A stretch of 64,000 bases of DNA. Source: Campylobacterota bacterium (GTDB lineage: Bacteria; Babelota; Babeliae; Babelales; RVW-14). The position numbers and the translations under genes are program-made. The stretch spans positions 62,001-126,000 of the forward strand of contig JACKCO010000004.1 in the NCBI GenBank assembly GCA_020633995.1. The letters run 5' to 3'. Positions 24,360-33,174 of this stretch are shown in pieces. The notes under the pieces are model-generated. The model had not been told where the DNA came from and ran no database searches. It saw only the letters and a list, made by a program, of their open reading frames with translations. Every line of letters begins with the position of its first letter. The first letter of the stretch is position 1.

Positions 24360-24418
24360 CTTTTTTAACCATTTGCATGTAATTTTATATAAGATGATTA
24401 ATCTGCAGGGAGAAAATT

Positions 24419-25042
24419 ATGATGTCAAAATGTTCTAAGCTTGCTTGTCTTACATTGACTGTTGCTTGTTTGCATAGTGGCAGTGTTTTTGCAAAGCAAG
24501 CAGCCCCAAAAACAAAAACAGAGCAAGCAGTGCTCTCAGACAAAGAATTTATCCACAAATCGCTAGAAAATGTCTTGGAGCCGGTAAGCGAGTTTTTTGA
24601 GTACTTCAAAGACTATGCCGGTATCTTACGTCCGTTAATGGAAGAAAGTATCGTTGAAAAAGGAGGAAAGAAAAACTCATCACTGATCGGTTTTTTTGAT
24701 TCAGATCTTGAGCCCGTTGCCTACTTTGATAAAGAAATTACAACTGTTGAAAAATTGAAGGCAACATGTAGTGACTTTATGCATTTTTTCCACGATTTAT
24801 CTACAAGTCTTTCAGATAAAGCGAAAAAAGCATATGATGAGCTCAGGGCAAAGGCAACAGGAAAAGAAGTAAAAAAAGAGCAAGATAACAAAGGTGGCAA
24901 AAAAGAGCCTGGCCTGAAAAAGCCTCAAATGAATACTTTGAATGCGGTGCTTGAGCAATATCCGATTGCAACAATGCGTATGCATTTTGCTTGTTCAAAT
25001 GCGTCAAAAGTTTTGAAGGAAATTAAAGCAAGAAGTTCATAA
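24419..25042 (+). CDS. secreted protein of unknown function
   Basis: This 207-residue protein has a signal peptide ending GSVFAKQ near residue 22. The mature part is mostly helical and charged. A Lys/Gly-rich low-complexity section lies near 140-165 (KEVKKEQDNKGGKKEP). No transmembrane helix follows the leader and no catalytic motif is seen. GGGAG lies 7 nt before the first of two adjacent ATG codons. It sits 59 bp after the barrel gene and 26 bp before recD2, so the three may be one transcript. It is not recognised; a periplasmic or secreted protein is likely. Confidence 0.7.
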   Translation: MMSKCSKLACLTLTVACLHSGSVFAKQAAPKTKTEQAVLSDKEFIHKSLENVLEPVSEFFEYFKDYAGILRPLMEESIVEKGGKKNSSLIGFFDSDLEPVAYFDKEITTVEKLKATCSDFMHFFHDLSTSLSDKAKKAYDELRAKATGKEVKKEQDNKGGKKEPGLKKPQMNTLNAVLEQYPIATMRMHFACSNASKVLKEIKARSS

Positions 25043-25068
25043 AAGCAGTAACTGTAGGGGGCTGACTT

Positions 25069-27267
25069 GTGCAGGAGCAATACGCAGAATTGACTGGGGT
25101 TATCGATAGAGTCATTTTTAAGAGTCAGGAAAACGGTTTTTCTGTAATTGCTTTAAAAGTTGGTAAATCAGAGTCGGTTGTAGTCAAAGGCTATCTACCA
25201 GACATTCACCAAGGTCAACAGGTTAGCTTAAAGGGTAGTTGGGGTTTTCATGCAAAATTTGGGCGACAATTTGAAGTAAAAGAATGTGTCGCCCAACTTC
25301 CCTCAAGTGTAGCGGGTATAGAGAAATATCTTGCATCGGGAATGATTAAAGGTATAGGTCCAAAGTTTGCACAACGAGTTGTAGCAAAATTTGGTGCTCA
25401 GACGTTGGAGATTATCAATGAGGAGCCATCGCGCCTGCTTGAGGTTGGTGGTATCGGGCAGAAACGTATCGAGCGTATCATCCTTGCCTGGCAAGAGCAA
25501 AAAGAAGTTGCCCGGGTTATGGTTTTTCTACGTGAAAAAGATGTTTCCACAGCATATGCGGTTAAAATTTTTAAAGCATATGGCAATCAGGCTATTTCAA
25601 AAATTACGCAAAATCCGTATCGTCTCGTTGAAGATATTTGGGGTGTTGGTTTTAAAACAGCTGATGGTATTGCCATTAAGCTTGGTATTGAGCCTGACTC
25701 TCTTGAGCGTGTCAAGGCAGGTATTTTGCATGGCATTACGGCTGCCACAGACATGGGGCATCTGTACATCGAAGTTGGAAAGCTTAAGGAAGAGGTAGCC
25801 AAGCTTTTAGAGATCGAGCTTGAGGCAGCTACTGATAAAATCAAGGCTGCACTGCAAGATTTGTACTATGAGGATAAAGTTAAGCTGATCTCTTATCAGG
25901 ACCAACATTATCTAACGTTGCCGAAATATTATTTTTCTGAGTTTGGTATTGCGCGTAAAGCACAAAAGCTGATTGAACGGGGTAAGCAGCAGGGTCCTGG
26001 TAGTTTTGATTTTGAAAAAATTTACAAAGATATTCGTGTTGCAGATCAGCGCGGCGTTGAGCTTAATGAAGACCAACAGCGAGGAATAATGACGTGCCTA
26101 CAAAGCAAGGTAACCATTATTACTGGTGGGCCAGGTACGGGTAAGACAACAATGATTAAACGGCTGATTGATGTATTGGGTGCGAGTAAGATAAAGTTTC
26201 GGTTGGCAGCCCCAACGGGACGTGCAGCAAAGCGGATGGCGGAGAGTACGGGATGCTACACAGAGACATTGCACCGCTTGCTTGAATTTTCTCCTAACGA
26301 TATGGCTTTTACTCGTAATGAGCAACATGCGCTTGAGCTTGATTATTTGATTATTGACGAAGCATCTATGATAGATGTTTTTTTGATGCATTCGGTGCTA
26401 AAGGCAATGCCGGCCCATGCTAGCTTAGTGCTTATTGGTGACGTTGATCAATTGCCCTCTGTCGGTGCAGGTAATGTTTTAAACGATTTAATTAAGTCAG
26501 AAAAAATCGATGTTGTTAGACTTAAAACAGTTTTTCGTCAGGCGCAAGATTCATTAATTATTGTTAATGCTCACCGGGTTAATAAAGGAATTTTTCCGAC
26601 ATCCTCGCTTCCAGCCCCTAAAAAAGATTTTATTTATATCAAAGAAGATAAGCCTGAAAACACATTTGCACAGCTACGCCAAATTTATACCAAAAAATTG
26701 GGCCGCTATGGAATTAGCACCAGCAATGCAGTTGTACTTGTACCGATGAATCGAGGTGTAGTTGGGACTACACGTCTTAACCAGGAGTTACAGCATGTGC
26801 TCAACCCTGAGCAGGAGGGAGCACCACACGTTACGCAGTTTGGGCAGGTATATCGCATTGGTGATCGTGTTATGCAAATTCGTAACAACTACGAAAAATT
26901 TGTGTTTAATGGCGATATGGGAGTTATTAATGCCATAGATAGGAGTGAGCAAAAACTTCAGATCAACTTTGGGGGGAGAGAGTTAGAGTATGATTTTGCC
27001 GAACTCAATGAGCTTACCCTTTCGTATGCTATTTCGATTCACAAGAGTCAGGGTTCTGAGTTTGATGCAGTGATCATCCCCATTTTTATGCAACATTTTA
27101 TTTTGTTGCAGCGAAATCTTATTTACACAGCAATTACCCGGGCTAAAAAACTTTGTATTTTGATAGGCCAACCAAGAGCAATTGCTGTTGGTATCAACAA
27201 TGACAAGGGCATCGACCGACTTACCTTTTTACCTCAATATTTGACCACAGACCTAGAGGCTCGTTAG
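25069..27267 (+). CDS. recD2: RecD2-type ATP-dependent 5'-3' DNA helicase
   Basis: This superfamily 1B helicase works in DNA repair independently of RecBC. The 732 residues match RecD2. The N-terminal region (about 1-330) includes an OB-like part and tandem helix-hairpin-helix elements (VGGIGQKRIERI, VWGVGFKTADGIA-type motifs). Helicase motif I is ITGGPGTGKTTM near 351-362. Motif Ia is LAAPTGRAAKRM, motif II is LIIDEASM, motif III LIGDVDQLPSVGAG, motif IV VFRQAQ. The C-terminal SH3/UvrD_C_2-type region has SYAISIHKSQGSEF and YTAITRAKK. It starts at GTG 25069 with GGGGG upstream. Confidence 0.95.
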   Translation: MQEQYAELTGVIDRVIFKSQENGFSVIALKVGKSESVVVKGYLPDIHQGQQVSLKGSWGFHAKFGRQFEVKECVAQLPSSVAGIEKYLASGMIKGIGPKFAQRVVAKFGAQTLEIINEEPSRLLEVGGIGQKRIERIILAWQEQKEVARVMVFLREKDVSTAYAVKIFKAYGNQAISKITQNPYRLVEDIWGVGFKTADGIAIKLGIEPDSLERVKAGILHGITAATDMGHLYIEVGKLKEEVAKLLEIELEAATDKIKAALQDLYYEDKVKLISYQDQHYLTLPKYYFSEFGIARKAQKLIERGKQQGPGSFDFEKIYKDIRVADQRGVELNEDQQRGIMTCLQSKVTIITGGPGTGKTTMIKRLIDVLGASKIKFRLAAPTGRAAKRMAESTGCYTETLHRLLEFSPNDMAFTRNEQHALELDYLIIDEASMIDVFLMHSVLKAMPAHASLVLIGDVDQLPSVGAGNVLNDLIKSEKIDVVRLKTVFRQAQDSLIIVNAHRVNKGIFPTSSLPAPKKDFIYIKEDKPENTFAQLRQIYTKKLGRYGISTSNAVVLVPMNRGVVGTTRLNQELQHVLNPEQEGAPHVTQFGQVYRIGDRVMQIRNNYEKFVFNGDMGVINAIDRSEQKLQINFGGRELEYDFAELNELTLSYAISIHKSQGSEFDAVIIPIFMQHFILLQRNLIYTAITRAKKLCILIGQPRAIAVGINNDKGIDRLTFLPQYLTTDLEAR

Positions 27268-27318
27268 ACTCGGTCAGCTTGATTGTCTGTTTAGCTAGTT
27301 TTTTAGGGAGTGAAGAGT

Positions 27319-27954
27319 GTGAATAAAAAAATATGGGTTACATGTGTGATGCTGTTCTGTGTGGTTTATACAAATGCTGATTCAAATCTGCTACCCCAAG
27401 TACTTAAGCAAGCCACTCCTGATAAATCTCAATTTATTGAATTACTCAAGCAAAATTTGAATCGAGCAAAAAAAGAGAAGTATGAGTGTGATCGATCAAA
27501 GGAGCGTGTTGAACTTGGCGCCAAAAGTTTAGGGATCATCGTTTCATTGTTCTTTGTTTGGCAGTTCTTAGAGATGCCAAAAGGATATTGGGATTTTATA
27601 AAGACGGTTTTTTTTGTTACAGCGACGACGACGTTTGCTGGCTGGATGATTAGCGATTTGTTTGTGCCTATTCTGAAGCTTTTTTTAGAAAGTGAGCAAG
27701 AGTGTCCATACGTCGAAATACTTGAAGAGTTCATTGTTCAGTGGCCTATGTATAGAAATTTTGTTACAGAAAAGCAGCAAAAGAAGTTTGATGAGCTGTA
27801 CGTTATGTATAGAAAAAATAATGGTAAGCTTCTTGTTCCAGACTATTTTGCACAAGGTATGTTAAGTGAATTGTTTCTGGCAGTACTGGAAGGTGAGGTT
27901 ATGGATGGTAACGGACAGCAGTTACTAGATGTTGTTTTGATTTCTAATCAGTAA
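27319..27954 (+). CDS. secreted/membrane protein of a local three-gene family, copy 1
   Basis: This 211-residue protein of unknown function has a leader peptide (WVTCVMLFCVVYTNADS) and two hydrophobic helices near residues 70-115 (SLGIIVSLFFVWQFL; TVFFVTATTTFAGWMI). A helical C-terminal domain contains VQWPMYRNFVTEKQQKKFDELYVMYRK. The start is taken at GTG 27319 (GGGAG 8 nt upstream); GTG at 27310 is also open. The next gene shares the same layout and the W-P-x-Y ... Q-Q-K ... L-Y-x-x-Y-x-K pattern, so the two appear to be paralogues. No enzymatic motif is seen. Confidence 0.7.
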   Translation: MNKKIWVTCVMLFCVVYTNADSNLLPQVLKQATPDKSQFIELLKQNLNRAKKEKYECDRSKERVELGAKSLGIIVSLFFVWQFLEMPKGYWDFIKTVFFVTATTTFAGWMISDLFVPILKLFLESEQECPYVEILEEFIVQWPMYRNFVTEKQQKKFDELYVMYRKNNGKLLVPDYFAQGMLSELFLAVLEGEVMDGNGQQLLDVVLISNQ

Positions 27955-27970
27955 TTACTAAATGTGAAAA

Positions 27971-28708
27971 ATGAAAAAGAAAATAAGGTATTTATTTTTT
28001 ATTCCTTTATTACAGATCAATTTGCATGCAGTAAGTTTTCGTACAGATTTGCAAGAAAAAGTTCCTGCACAGCAACAGGAGTATTTTGACAAGGTTGTCG
28101 GTTTTTTGCAACAAGCAAAGCAAGAGAAAGATCTGTATCAAGAACATCGCATAGCAACGCAAAAAAAATCTTTAGCATTGGGGGTTGTGTCTGCAGGCAT
28201 GCTATTTTTACTTTTTCAAAAATATTGGCACGGATCTTTGCGTGACTACATGCAAGAAGTCGGTAGCGTTATAACATCAGACCATACAAGCAAGCAGTTT
28301 CCACTTGCCTTAAAAACGGGAGTAGGGCTATCAGGACTTGCTGTACTTGGATATTTATTCTGGAGTAAATTTTTCTTAACATACGATGATGCTCAACCTC
28401 TTGATAATCTTTTTCAAAAGACTTTTGAAAAAGCAATTAAACTTTGGCCTGATTACAAGTCGTTATATGATTATGACGCTCAGCAAAAGGGTGATCAGTT
28501 ATATCACGCGTATGAAAAGTCTCAAGAAAAGCCTTTACCAGAAGCTGCAGCACGTAAGGCGCTGGAAATGCTTATGGTTTTGTTGCTCTGCCAAGAGCTT
28601 GCCTTGACGGTTGATTTTGAAAATAAAGCACACCAAGAGGAGTGTTTAATGGTACTTGCTTCGACGACGATACAGTCACTTTTTGAAGTGTGTGATTTAA
28701 AAATGTAA
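27971..28708 (+). CDS. secreted/membrane protein of a local three-gene family, copy 2
   Basis: The 245 residues repeat the layout of the preceding gene: a leader (YLFFIPLLQINLHA), a charged helical segment, two transmembrane helices (SLALGVVSAGMLFLLF near 57-72; GVGLSGLAVLGYLFW near 105-120) and a helical C-terminal domain with LWPDYKSLYDYDAQQKGDQL. It starts 16 bp after copy 1 stops, so the two are surely co-transcribed. The function is unknown. Membrane anchoring with a larger extracytoplasmic or cytoplasmic helical domain is predicted; orientation cannot be fixed from sequence. Confidence 0.7.
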   Translation: MKKKIRYLFFIPLLQINLHAVSFRTDLQEKVPAQQQEYFDKVVGFLQQAKQEKDLYQEHRIATQKKSLALGVVSAGMLFLLFQKYWHGSLRDYMQEVGSVITSDHTSKQFPLALKTGVGLSGLAVLGYLFWSKFFLTYDDAQPLDNLFQKTFEKAIKLWPDYKSLYDYDAQQKGDQLYHAYEKSQEKPLPEAAARKALEMLMVLLLCQELALTVDFENKAHQEECLMVLASTTIQSLFEVCDLKM

Positions 28709-28734
28709 GTTTTATTGAGTTTGAGTTATATTTT

Positions 28735-28762
28735 TTTGATTTTACTACTTTTTTGTTACACT
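28735..28762 (+). promoter_or_regulatory. possible promoter before the third family member
   Basis: TTTGAT at 28735-28740, a 16-bp spacer and TACACT at 28757-28762 could drive the gene at 28822. The -35 is weak and the gene may instead be read from upstream. Confidence 0.35.
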
Positions 28763-28821
28763 ACTATCCACTCAATTAAGGTAAGTTTTTTTATTATTTT
28801 TTTAACGAGAGGTATTTTTTT

Positions 28822-29568
28822 ATGAAATCATCCATGCTAAGGGTTTTAACGCTTGTTGTTTTGTTTTCTTCTGGTGATGTTGCCAAGCCATTTAAAATAC
28901 CGTTTATAGGTTCTGATAGTAAAGTTCAGAGTGAGGAACTGAAGAAAAAGATTCTCAATGCTGTTGATCATAAAAATCCCGCACAGACTGCCGAAGAGTT
29001 GGGCAGTATACTTAGAGCTGAAATGAAAGATTTAGCAGATACAAAGTTATTGCAAGATACATCTGCTAAATGGGCAAAACGGTCGGTTGGCATAAAGGTT
29101 CTATTCTGTTTGCTATCATTTACTGCAATGTCCTCGCAAGCAAACCTCTCAGAGTATTCATCTGTTGCTCTAGTTGCCGCAGCGTTCTTTTTGATTTGTT
29201 ATCCATTAGAAAAATTTGTGTTTAAAAAACTTCTTATCTGGTTCTTTGAATATAGAAATGTTTCAAAAGAATATGCAGAGGCACTTAAAGGTCTTGTTGC
29301 AGAGTCACAAGAATTTGACCATATTCTGTCTTTGCTTGAAGTAAAGGCAAATACAGAAATTCAGCGTCTGCATAAAGATTTCTTAGTAAGTGGTAACGTG
29401 CTTACTATATCTGAAGAAGATGCGATGGATATTCTAACAAGATTTGTTATTTCACTTGAGAAGACTTTAAAAGAACACGCTCAAAATAGCATCGCTAAAC
29501 CTCAATTAAATCAAGCTCCATCATATGATACCTTTGATATGCAAGGTAAAAATACCTTTTCTCGCTAA
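28822..29568 (+). CDS. secreted/membrane protein of a local three-gene family, copy 3
   Basis: The 248 residues have an N-terminal leader (LRVLTLVVLFSSGDVAK), a helical charged region, two adjacent hydrophobic segments near 92-135 (VGIKVLFCLLSFTAM; VALVAAAFFLICYPL) and a helical C-terminal domain (ALKGLVAESQEFDHILSLL). The layout matches the two preceding genes although identity is low. The 113-bp gap upstream contains a possible promoter. A strong terminator follows at 29600-29652, closing the unit. The tail SYDTFDMQGKNTFSR is polar. The function is unknown; a lineage-specific membrane protein family is the best description. Confidence 0.7.
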   Translation: MKSSMLRVLTLVVLFSSGDVAKPFKIPFIGSDSKVQSEELKKKILNAVDHKNPAQTAEELGSILRAEMKDLADTKLLQDTSAKWAKRSVGIKVLFCLLSFTAMSSQANLSEYSSVALVAAAFFLICYPLEKFVFKKLLIWFFEYRNVSKEYAEALKGLVAESQEFDHILSLLEVKANTEIQRLHKDFLVSGNVLTISEEDAMDILTRFVISLEKTLKEHAQNSIAKPQLNQAPSYDTFDMQGKNTFSR

Positions 29569-29599
29569 TTACCGATTTTAATAAAGATTGGCATTAATG

Positions 29600-29652
29600 G
29601 CTGCCTGTCTGTACACTGGGCATTTATGTGTACGGCAGGCAGCTTTTATTTT
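29600..29652 (+). terminator. strong intrinsic terminator before zwf
   Basis: GCTGCCTGTC...GTACAC (from 29600) pairs with GTGTAC-GGCAGGCAGC (to 29643) over about 16 bp with one bulge. TTTTATTTTTT follows. It ends the three-gene family transcript. Confidence 0.85.
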
Positions 29653-29671
29653 TTAATGATGGTTTGGTACT

Positions 29672-31069
29672 ATGCAAAACGAATGTACGTTTGTTCTGTT
29701 GGGGGCAACGGGTGATCTGGCAAAGCGTAAGCTGATTCCAGCTATATATAAACTTGTTGCCGACAAGATGATTTCAAAATTTGTGTTGGTAGGTGCAGCA
29801 CTTTCAGATACAACAATTGAGCAGGTGCTATCCGATGGTAAAAAATTTATTACAGGCATTGATGAGCAGGTCTGGCAAAAAATTACCCAGGCGGCTTATT
29901 ACCATCAGATGGATTTTCATGATGACAGTGCGTATGCGCCATTTTATGAGTTGTTGCAGCGCGTCGAGCAAAAGCATGGTTTGTTTGGCAATAGGATTTA
30001 TTACCTGGCGGTTATGCCCCAGCACTTCGCATTTTTAACCAGAAACTTAGCTCAGTGTTGTATTGTCAGACAGCGAGATGATCATGGTAACGAGCCGTGG
30101 TCGCGCATAGTCTATGAAAAGCCATTTGGTTATGATCTAGTTTCAGCGCAAGAAATTAACGACAGCATAGCTCAGGTATATGATGAAAAACAGGTATACC
30201 GTATTGATCATTATCTTGGAAAAGAGCTGGTGAGCAACATAGCGCTAGCACGTTTTACCAACCGCGTTTTTGAGCCGTTGTGGAATAATGAGCATATTGA
30301 GTCTGTGCAAATTGTGCTGAGCGAAAAAATTGGCATCGAGGGCAGGGGAGAGTTTTATGATGCTTGTGGTGCGCTTAAAGATGTTGTGCAAAACCATATG
30401 CTTCAGATTCTTTCGTTAATTGCAATGGAGCCACCTGAAATGTTGACAGCCAAGCAAGTGCGTGATGCCAAAGCTCAGGTTCTTAAAGACGTTAATGTTG
30501 ATAACGTTATTTTAGGCCAATACAAGGGGTATTTGCAGGAAGCAAATGTCAATAAAGACTCGCAGACTGAGACATTTGCAGCGCTTAAGCTAACCGTCGA
30601 TAACCAGCGTTGGCAGGGTGTACCATTTTATTTGAAGACGGGAAAATATCTTAAAAATAAAGAGGCAAGTGTACATATTAAATTTAAGATGGTTAAGTGT
30701 CTACTTGACTGGTGTCCCGCAGATTCAAATTACCTGACTATCAAAATTCAGCCCGACGAGGGTATCTATCTTGATTTAAATGTCAAAAAACCTGGAGTAA
30801 ATAATCAGGTAACGCCTGTAACGATGGATTTATGCCACAGTTCTATTTTTGGACCTAATACGCCAGAGGCCTATGAAACGCTGTTAGCCGATGTTATAAA
30901 AGGCGATCAGTGTGCCTTTGTTCGCTCAGATGAAATTATTTTATCCTGGAAGATTATTGAGCAGGTACAGCAATTTGAAAAAAAATTGTATGCCTATGAA
31001 AAGGGGGGAGATGGGCCAGCTCAAGTTAAGCAGCTTGATAGTGAAAGGGAAATTACATGGAAAGCATGA
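29672..31069 (+). CDS. zwf: glucose-6-phosphate 1-dehydrogenase
   Basis: This enzyme oxidises glucose 6-phosphate to 6-phosphoglucono-lactone, the first step of the oxidative pentose-phosphate pathway. The 465 residues show the N-terminal nucleotide motif LLGATGDLAKRKLIPAIY (residues about 8-25), the EKPFGYD element near 150, the substrate-binding/catalytic RIDHYLGKE near 177-185, and later NHMLQ and PFYLKTGKYL. All are standard for Zwf. The gene overlaps gnd by 13 bp, so the two are co-translated. It starts about 20 bp after a strong terminator, which leaves little room for its own promoter unless it lies within the terminator. Confidence 0.96.
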   Translation: MQNECTFVLLGATGDLAKRKLIPAIYKLVADKMISKFVLVGAALSDTTIEQVLSDGKKFITGIDEQVWQKITQAAYYHQMDFHDDSAYAPFYELLQRVEQKHGLFGNRIYYLAVMPQHFAFLTRNLAQCCIVRQRDDHGNEPWSRIVYEKPFGYDLVSAQEINDSIAQVYDEKQVYRIDHYLGKELVSNIALARFTNRVFEPLWNNEHIESVQIVLSEKIGIEGRGEFYDACGALKDVVQNHMLQILSLIAMEPPEMLTAKQVRDAKAQVLKDVNVDNVILGQYKGYLQEANVNKDSQTETFAALKLTVDNQRWQGVPFYLKTGKYLKNKEASVHIKFKMVKCLLDWCPADSNYLTIKIQPDEGIYLDLNVKKPGVNNQVTPVTMDLCHSSIFGPNTPEAYETLLADVIKGDQCAFVRSDEIILSWKIIEQVQQFEKKLYAYEKGGDGPAQVKQLDSEREITWKA

Positions 31070-31968
31070 AGATAGGACTTGTTGGACTTGGTAAAATGGG
31101 CCAAGCCATTACTCATCGCCTTGTTCAAGCGGGACATAACGTTGCTGGCTTTGACATGGGCCAGCAAGCACGGCAGCAAGCGCGTGAGAGCGGTGTTGAA
31201 ATTGTTACAACGCTTGAAGAACTAGCTACCAAAGCTCGCATTATTTGGATTATGGTTCCACAGGGTGAACCTGTTGATCAGGTGATTGAACAATTATTAC
31301 CAAACCTTCGCTCAGAAGACATTCTCATTGATGGTGGTAACAGTTTGTACAAAGACACAATCAGACGCCATCAAGCATTGCAAGAGAAAAAAATTCATTT
31401 TCTCGATTGTGGCACATCAGGTGGTGTGCATGGTCGTGATATTGGATTTTCACTCATGGTTGGCGGAGACCAGCAAGTCTTTGAAAAAATAATACCGTTG
31501 TTTGCCGCCGTTGCAGCTCCAGATGGATTTGGTTACATGGGTCCGGCTGGAGCCGGGCATTATGTAAAGATGGTGCATAATGGTATAGAGTATGCATTGC
31601 TCCAAGCATATGGAGAAGGCCTTGATCTGTTAAAAAATGGACATTATCCCAACCTTGACCTTGAAAAAGTAACCAAGGTATGGGCAAATGGCTCGATAAT
31701 TCGCTCATGGATTGTTGAACTGGCGCACGAAGTTTTCGAGCAAGACCAGACACTTGAGCATATCTCAGGTTATATAGCTGAAAACAAGACAGGGCAATGG
31801 ACGTCTCAGGCTGCTCATGAGAAGAACGTACCAGTCAAACTGATTGATGAAGCACTTGCCATACGTGCATGGTCACGCTCTACTGGTGGTAATTTTGGAA
31901 CAAAGGTTGTTGCCATGTTGCGCAATAAATTTGGTGGGCATACAGTAAAAAAGAATGAAGAGGAGTGA
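31057..31968 (+). CDS. gnd: 6-phosphogluconate dehydrogenase, short (GndA/NAD-type)
   Basis: This enzyme converts 6-phosphogluconate to ribulose 5-phosphate and CO2. The 303 residues fit the short form, not the 470-residue classical Gnd. The Rossmann motif GLVGLGKMG lies near residues 6-14. The second strand ends in FDMGQ, and an Asp there favours NAD+ over NADP+ (inference). Substrate and catalytic motifs are CGTSGGVHG near 127 and GPAGAGHYVKMVHNGIEYA near 165-183. The start at 31057 has AAAGGGA 6 nt upstream; ATG 31066 is an alternative. It links zwf and the cyclase-family gene in one operon. Confidence 0.94.
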   Translation: MESMKIGLVGLGKMGQAITHRLVQAGHNVAGFDMGQQARQQARESGVEIVTTLEELATKARIIWIMVPQGEPVDQVIEQLLPNLRSEDILIDGGNSLYKDTIRRHQALQEKKIHFLDCGTSGGVHGRDIGFSLMVGGDQQVFEKIIPLFAAVAAPDGFGYMGPAGAGHYVKMVHNGIEYALLQAYGEGLDLLKNGHYPNLDLEKVTKVWANGSIIRSWIVELAHEVFEQDQTLEHISGYIAENKTGQWTSQAAHEKNVPVKLIDEALAIRAWSRSTGGNFGTKVVAMLRNKFGGHTVKKNEEE

Positions 31969-31973
31969 GAATT

Positions 31974-32609
31974 ATGCAAACAGATAGTTTGATTGATATT
32001 AGTTGGCCAATCAGTCCAGATATGACAGCTTACAAAGATCGTAAAGTTGTAGTGTTTGAGGCAACTAAGACATTTGATAAAGATGAGGTACGAGAAGCAC
32101 TTGTTACCCTTGGGACGCATAGCGGTACGCATGTAGATGCACCGGCTCACTTTGTTAAAGATGGTAAAACTATTGATCAAATAAGCCTAGATCATTTTAT
32201 TGGTTCATGCCGAGTGCTTGACATGACGGTGTGTAAAGAAAAAATATCAGCTGATGATTTGCGTGCTCATAAGCCGCAAGAGCATGAAATAATTCTGCTT
32301 AAAACAAAAAACAGTCAACTTAAGGTGCAAGAGCCATTTAACAAAGACTTTGTGTATATTGATAGCTCGGCAGCTCAGTTTTTGGCCGAGTGCCGAGTTA
32401 AGACAGTTGGCATTGATTATCTCGGCATTGAACGAGGCCAGTCCGATCATGCTTCCCATATTGCGTTGTTTGAAGCGGGCATCATTATTGTTGAAGGGCT
32501 GCGGCTTGCGCAAGCGCAGGGTGGGCATTATTTTTTGTCATGTTTGCCTTTATTGCTTGCTGGCCTTGAGGCCGCTCCGGCTCGCGCACTGCTTTTGCCT
32601 TTGCCCTAA
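31974..32609 (+). CDS. cyclase/kynurenine formamidase-like metal hydrolase
   Basis: This 211-residue protein belongs to the cyclase family (PF04199; KynB, isatin hydrolase). The hallmark metal motif GTHSGTHVDAPAHF lies near residues 44-57. Further signatures are GIDYLGIERGQSDH near 140-153 and the C-terminal APARALLLPLP. These Mn/Zn/Fe enzymes hydrolyse amide or related bonds of small molecules. AGGAG lies 8 nt before ATG 31974; GTG 31965 is less likely. It follows gnd with 5 bp between. Its tail overlaps the convergent PLD gene by 125 bp. Placement in a pentose-phosphate operon without 6-phosphogluconolactonase is notable. Confidence 0.88.
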   Translation: MQTDSLIDISWPISPDMTAYKDRKVVVFEATKTFDKDEVREALVTLGTHSGTHVDAPAHFVKDGKTIDQISLDHFIGSCRVLDMTVCKEKISADDLRAHKPQEHEIILLKTKNSQLKVQEPFNKDFVYIDSSAAQFLAECRVKTVGIDYLGIERGQSDHASHIALFEAGIIIVEGLRLAQAQGGHYFLSCLPLLLAGLEAAPARALLLPLP

Positions 32610-33138
32610 ATGGCTTACTGATCTTTAAGAGCTGAGCAAATTCTTTTCGGTAGTCGGTGATAATATTTTTATCGTCAGTGACTATAACGTTTTCGCGGTG
32701 TTTTTCGTTGGCTGATTTTGTCCAGTTAAATGAACCCGTCCAAACGACAGTGTTGTCAAAGATTGCAAATTTATGGTGCATAAGCACATCGTCACTGCCA
32801 AAAAAATTTTTGTGAGCTTTGCTTTGATCAAATACTTTGACCACGACATTGTTTTCGGCTAAGAAATCTCCCTTGCCAAATTTGTCACAGCTTATGGGGT
32901 CTACAATAACGGTAACTTTGACCCCTCGGTTATGAGCGTCGATTAGTGCCTGAGCTAGAGGCTTTGCTGTAAGCATATAGACAGCTACATCAATACTTGT
33001 TTGAGCATGTTTGATAAGTTCGATAAGCTTTGTAGAAACATCATCGCGGGGAGAAAAAAGACTACGACATTCTGGTTGTACCCGAAGTATTACACTAAGT
33101 GCTAGGAAAAATAAGACTCCAGCCATACGCTTTTTCAT
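32485..33138 (-). CDS. secreted phospholipase D-like nuclease (Nuc type)
   Basis: The 217 residues have a signal peptide (MAGVLFFLALSVILRVQ) and a single PLDc domain: STKLIELIKHAQTSIDVAVYML near 35-56, GVKVTVIVDP near 75, and the HKD motif HHKFAIFDN near 119-127, with TGSFNWTKSA completing the site. One HKD per chain is the arrangement of Nuc-like nucleases and minor PLDs that act as dimers. It may cut DNA or phospholipid outside the cytoplasm. The basic tail (residues about 178-217) lies in the opposite-strand overlap with the cyclase gene and is probably not part of the fold. Confidence 0.88.
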   Translation of the reverse strand: MKKRMAGVLFFLALSVILRVQPECRSLFSPRDDVSTKLIELIKHAQTSIDVAVYMLTAKPLAQALIDAHNRGVKVTVIVDPISCDKFGKGDFLAENNVVVKVFDQSKAHKNFFGSDDVLMHHKFAIFDNTVVWTGSFNWTKSANEKHRENVIVTDDKNIITDYRKEFAQLLKISKPFRAKAKAVREPERPQGQQAIKANMTKNNAHPALAQAAALQQ

Positions 33139-33174
33139 GCGATGCATCTCTCTCTTTGTTAAAAATGTACAATG

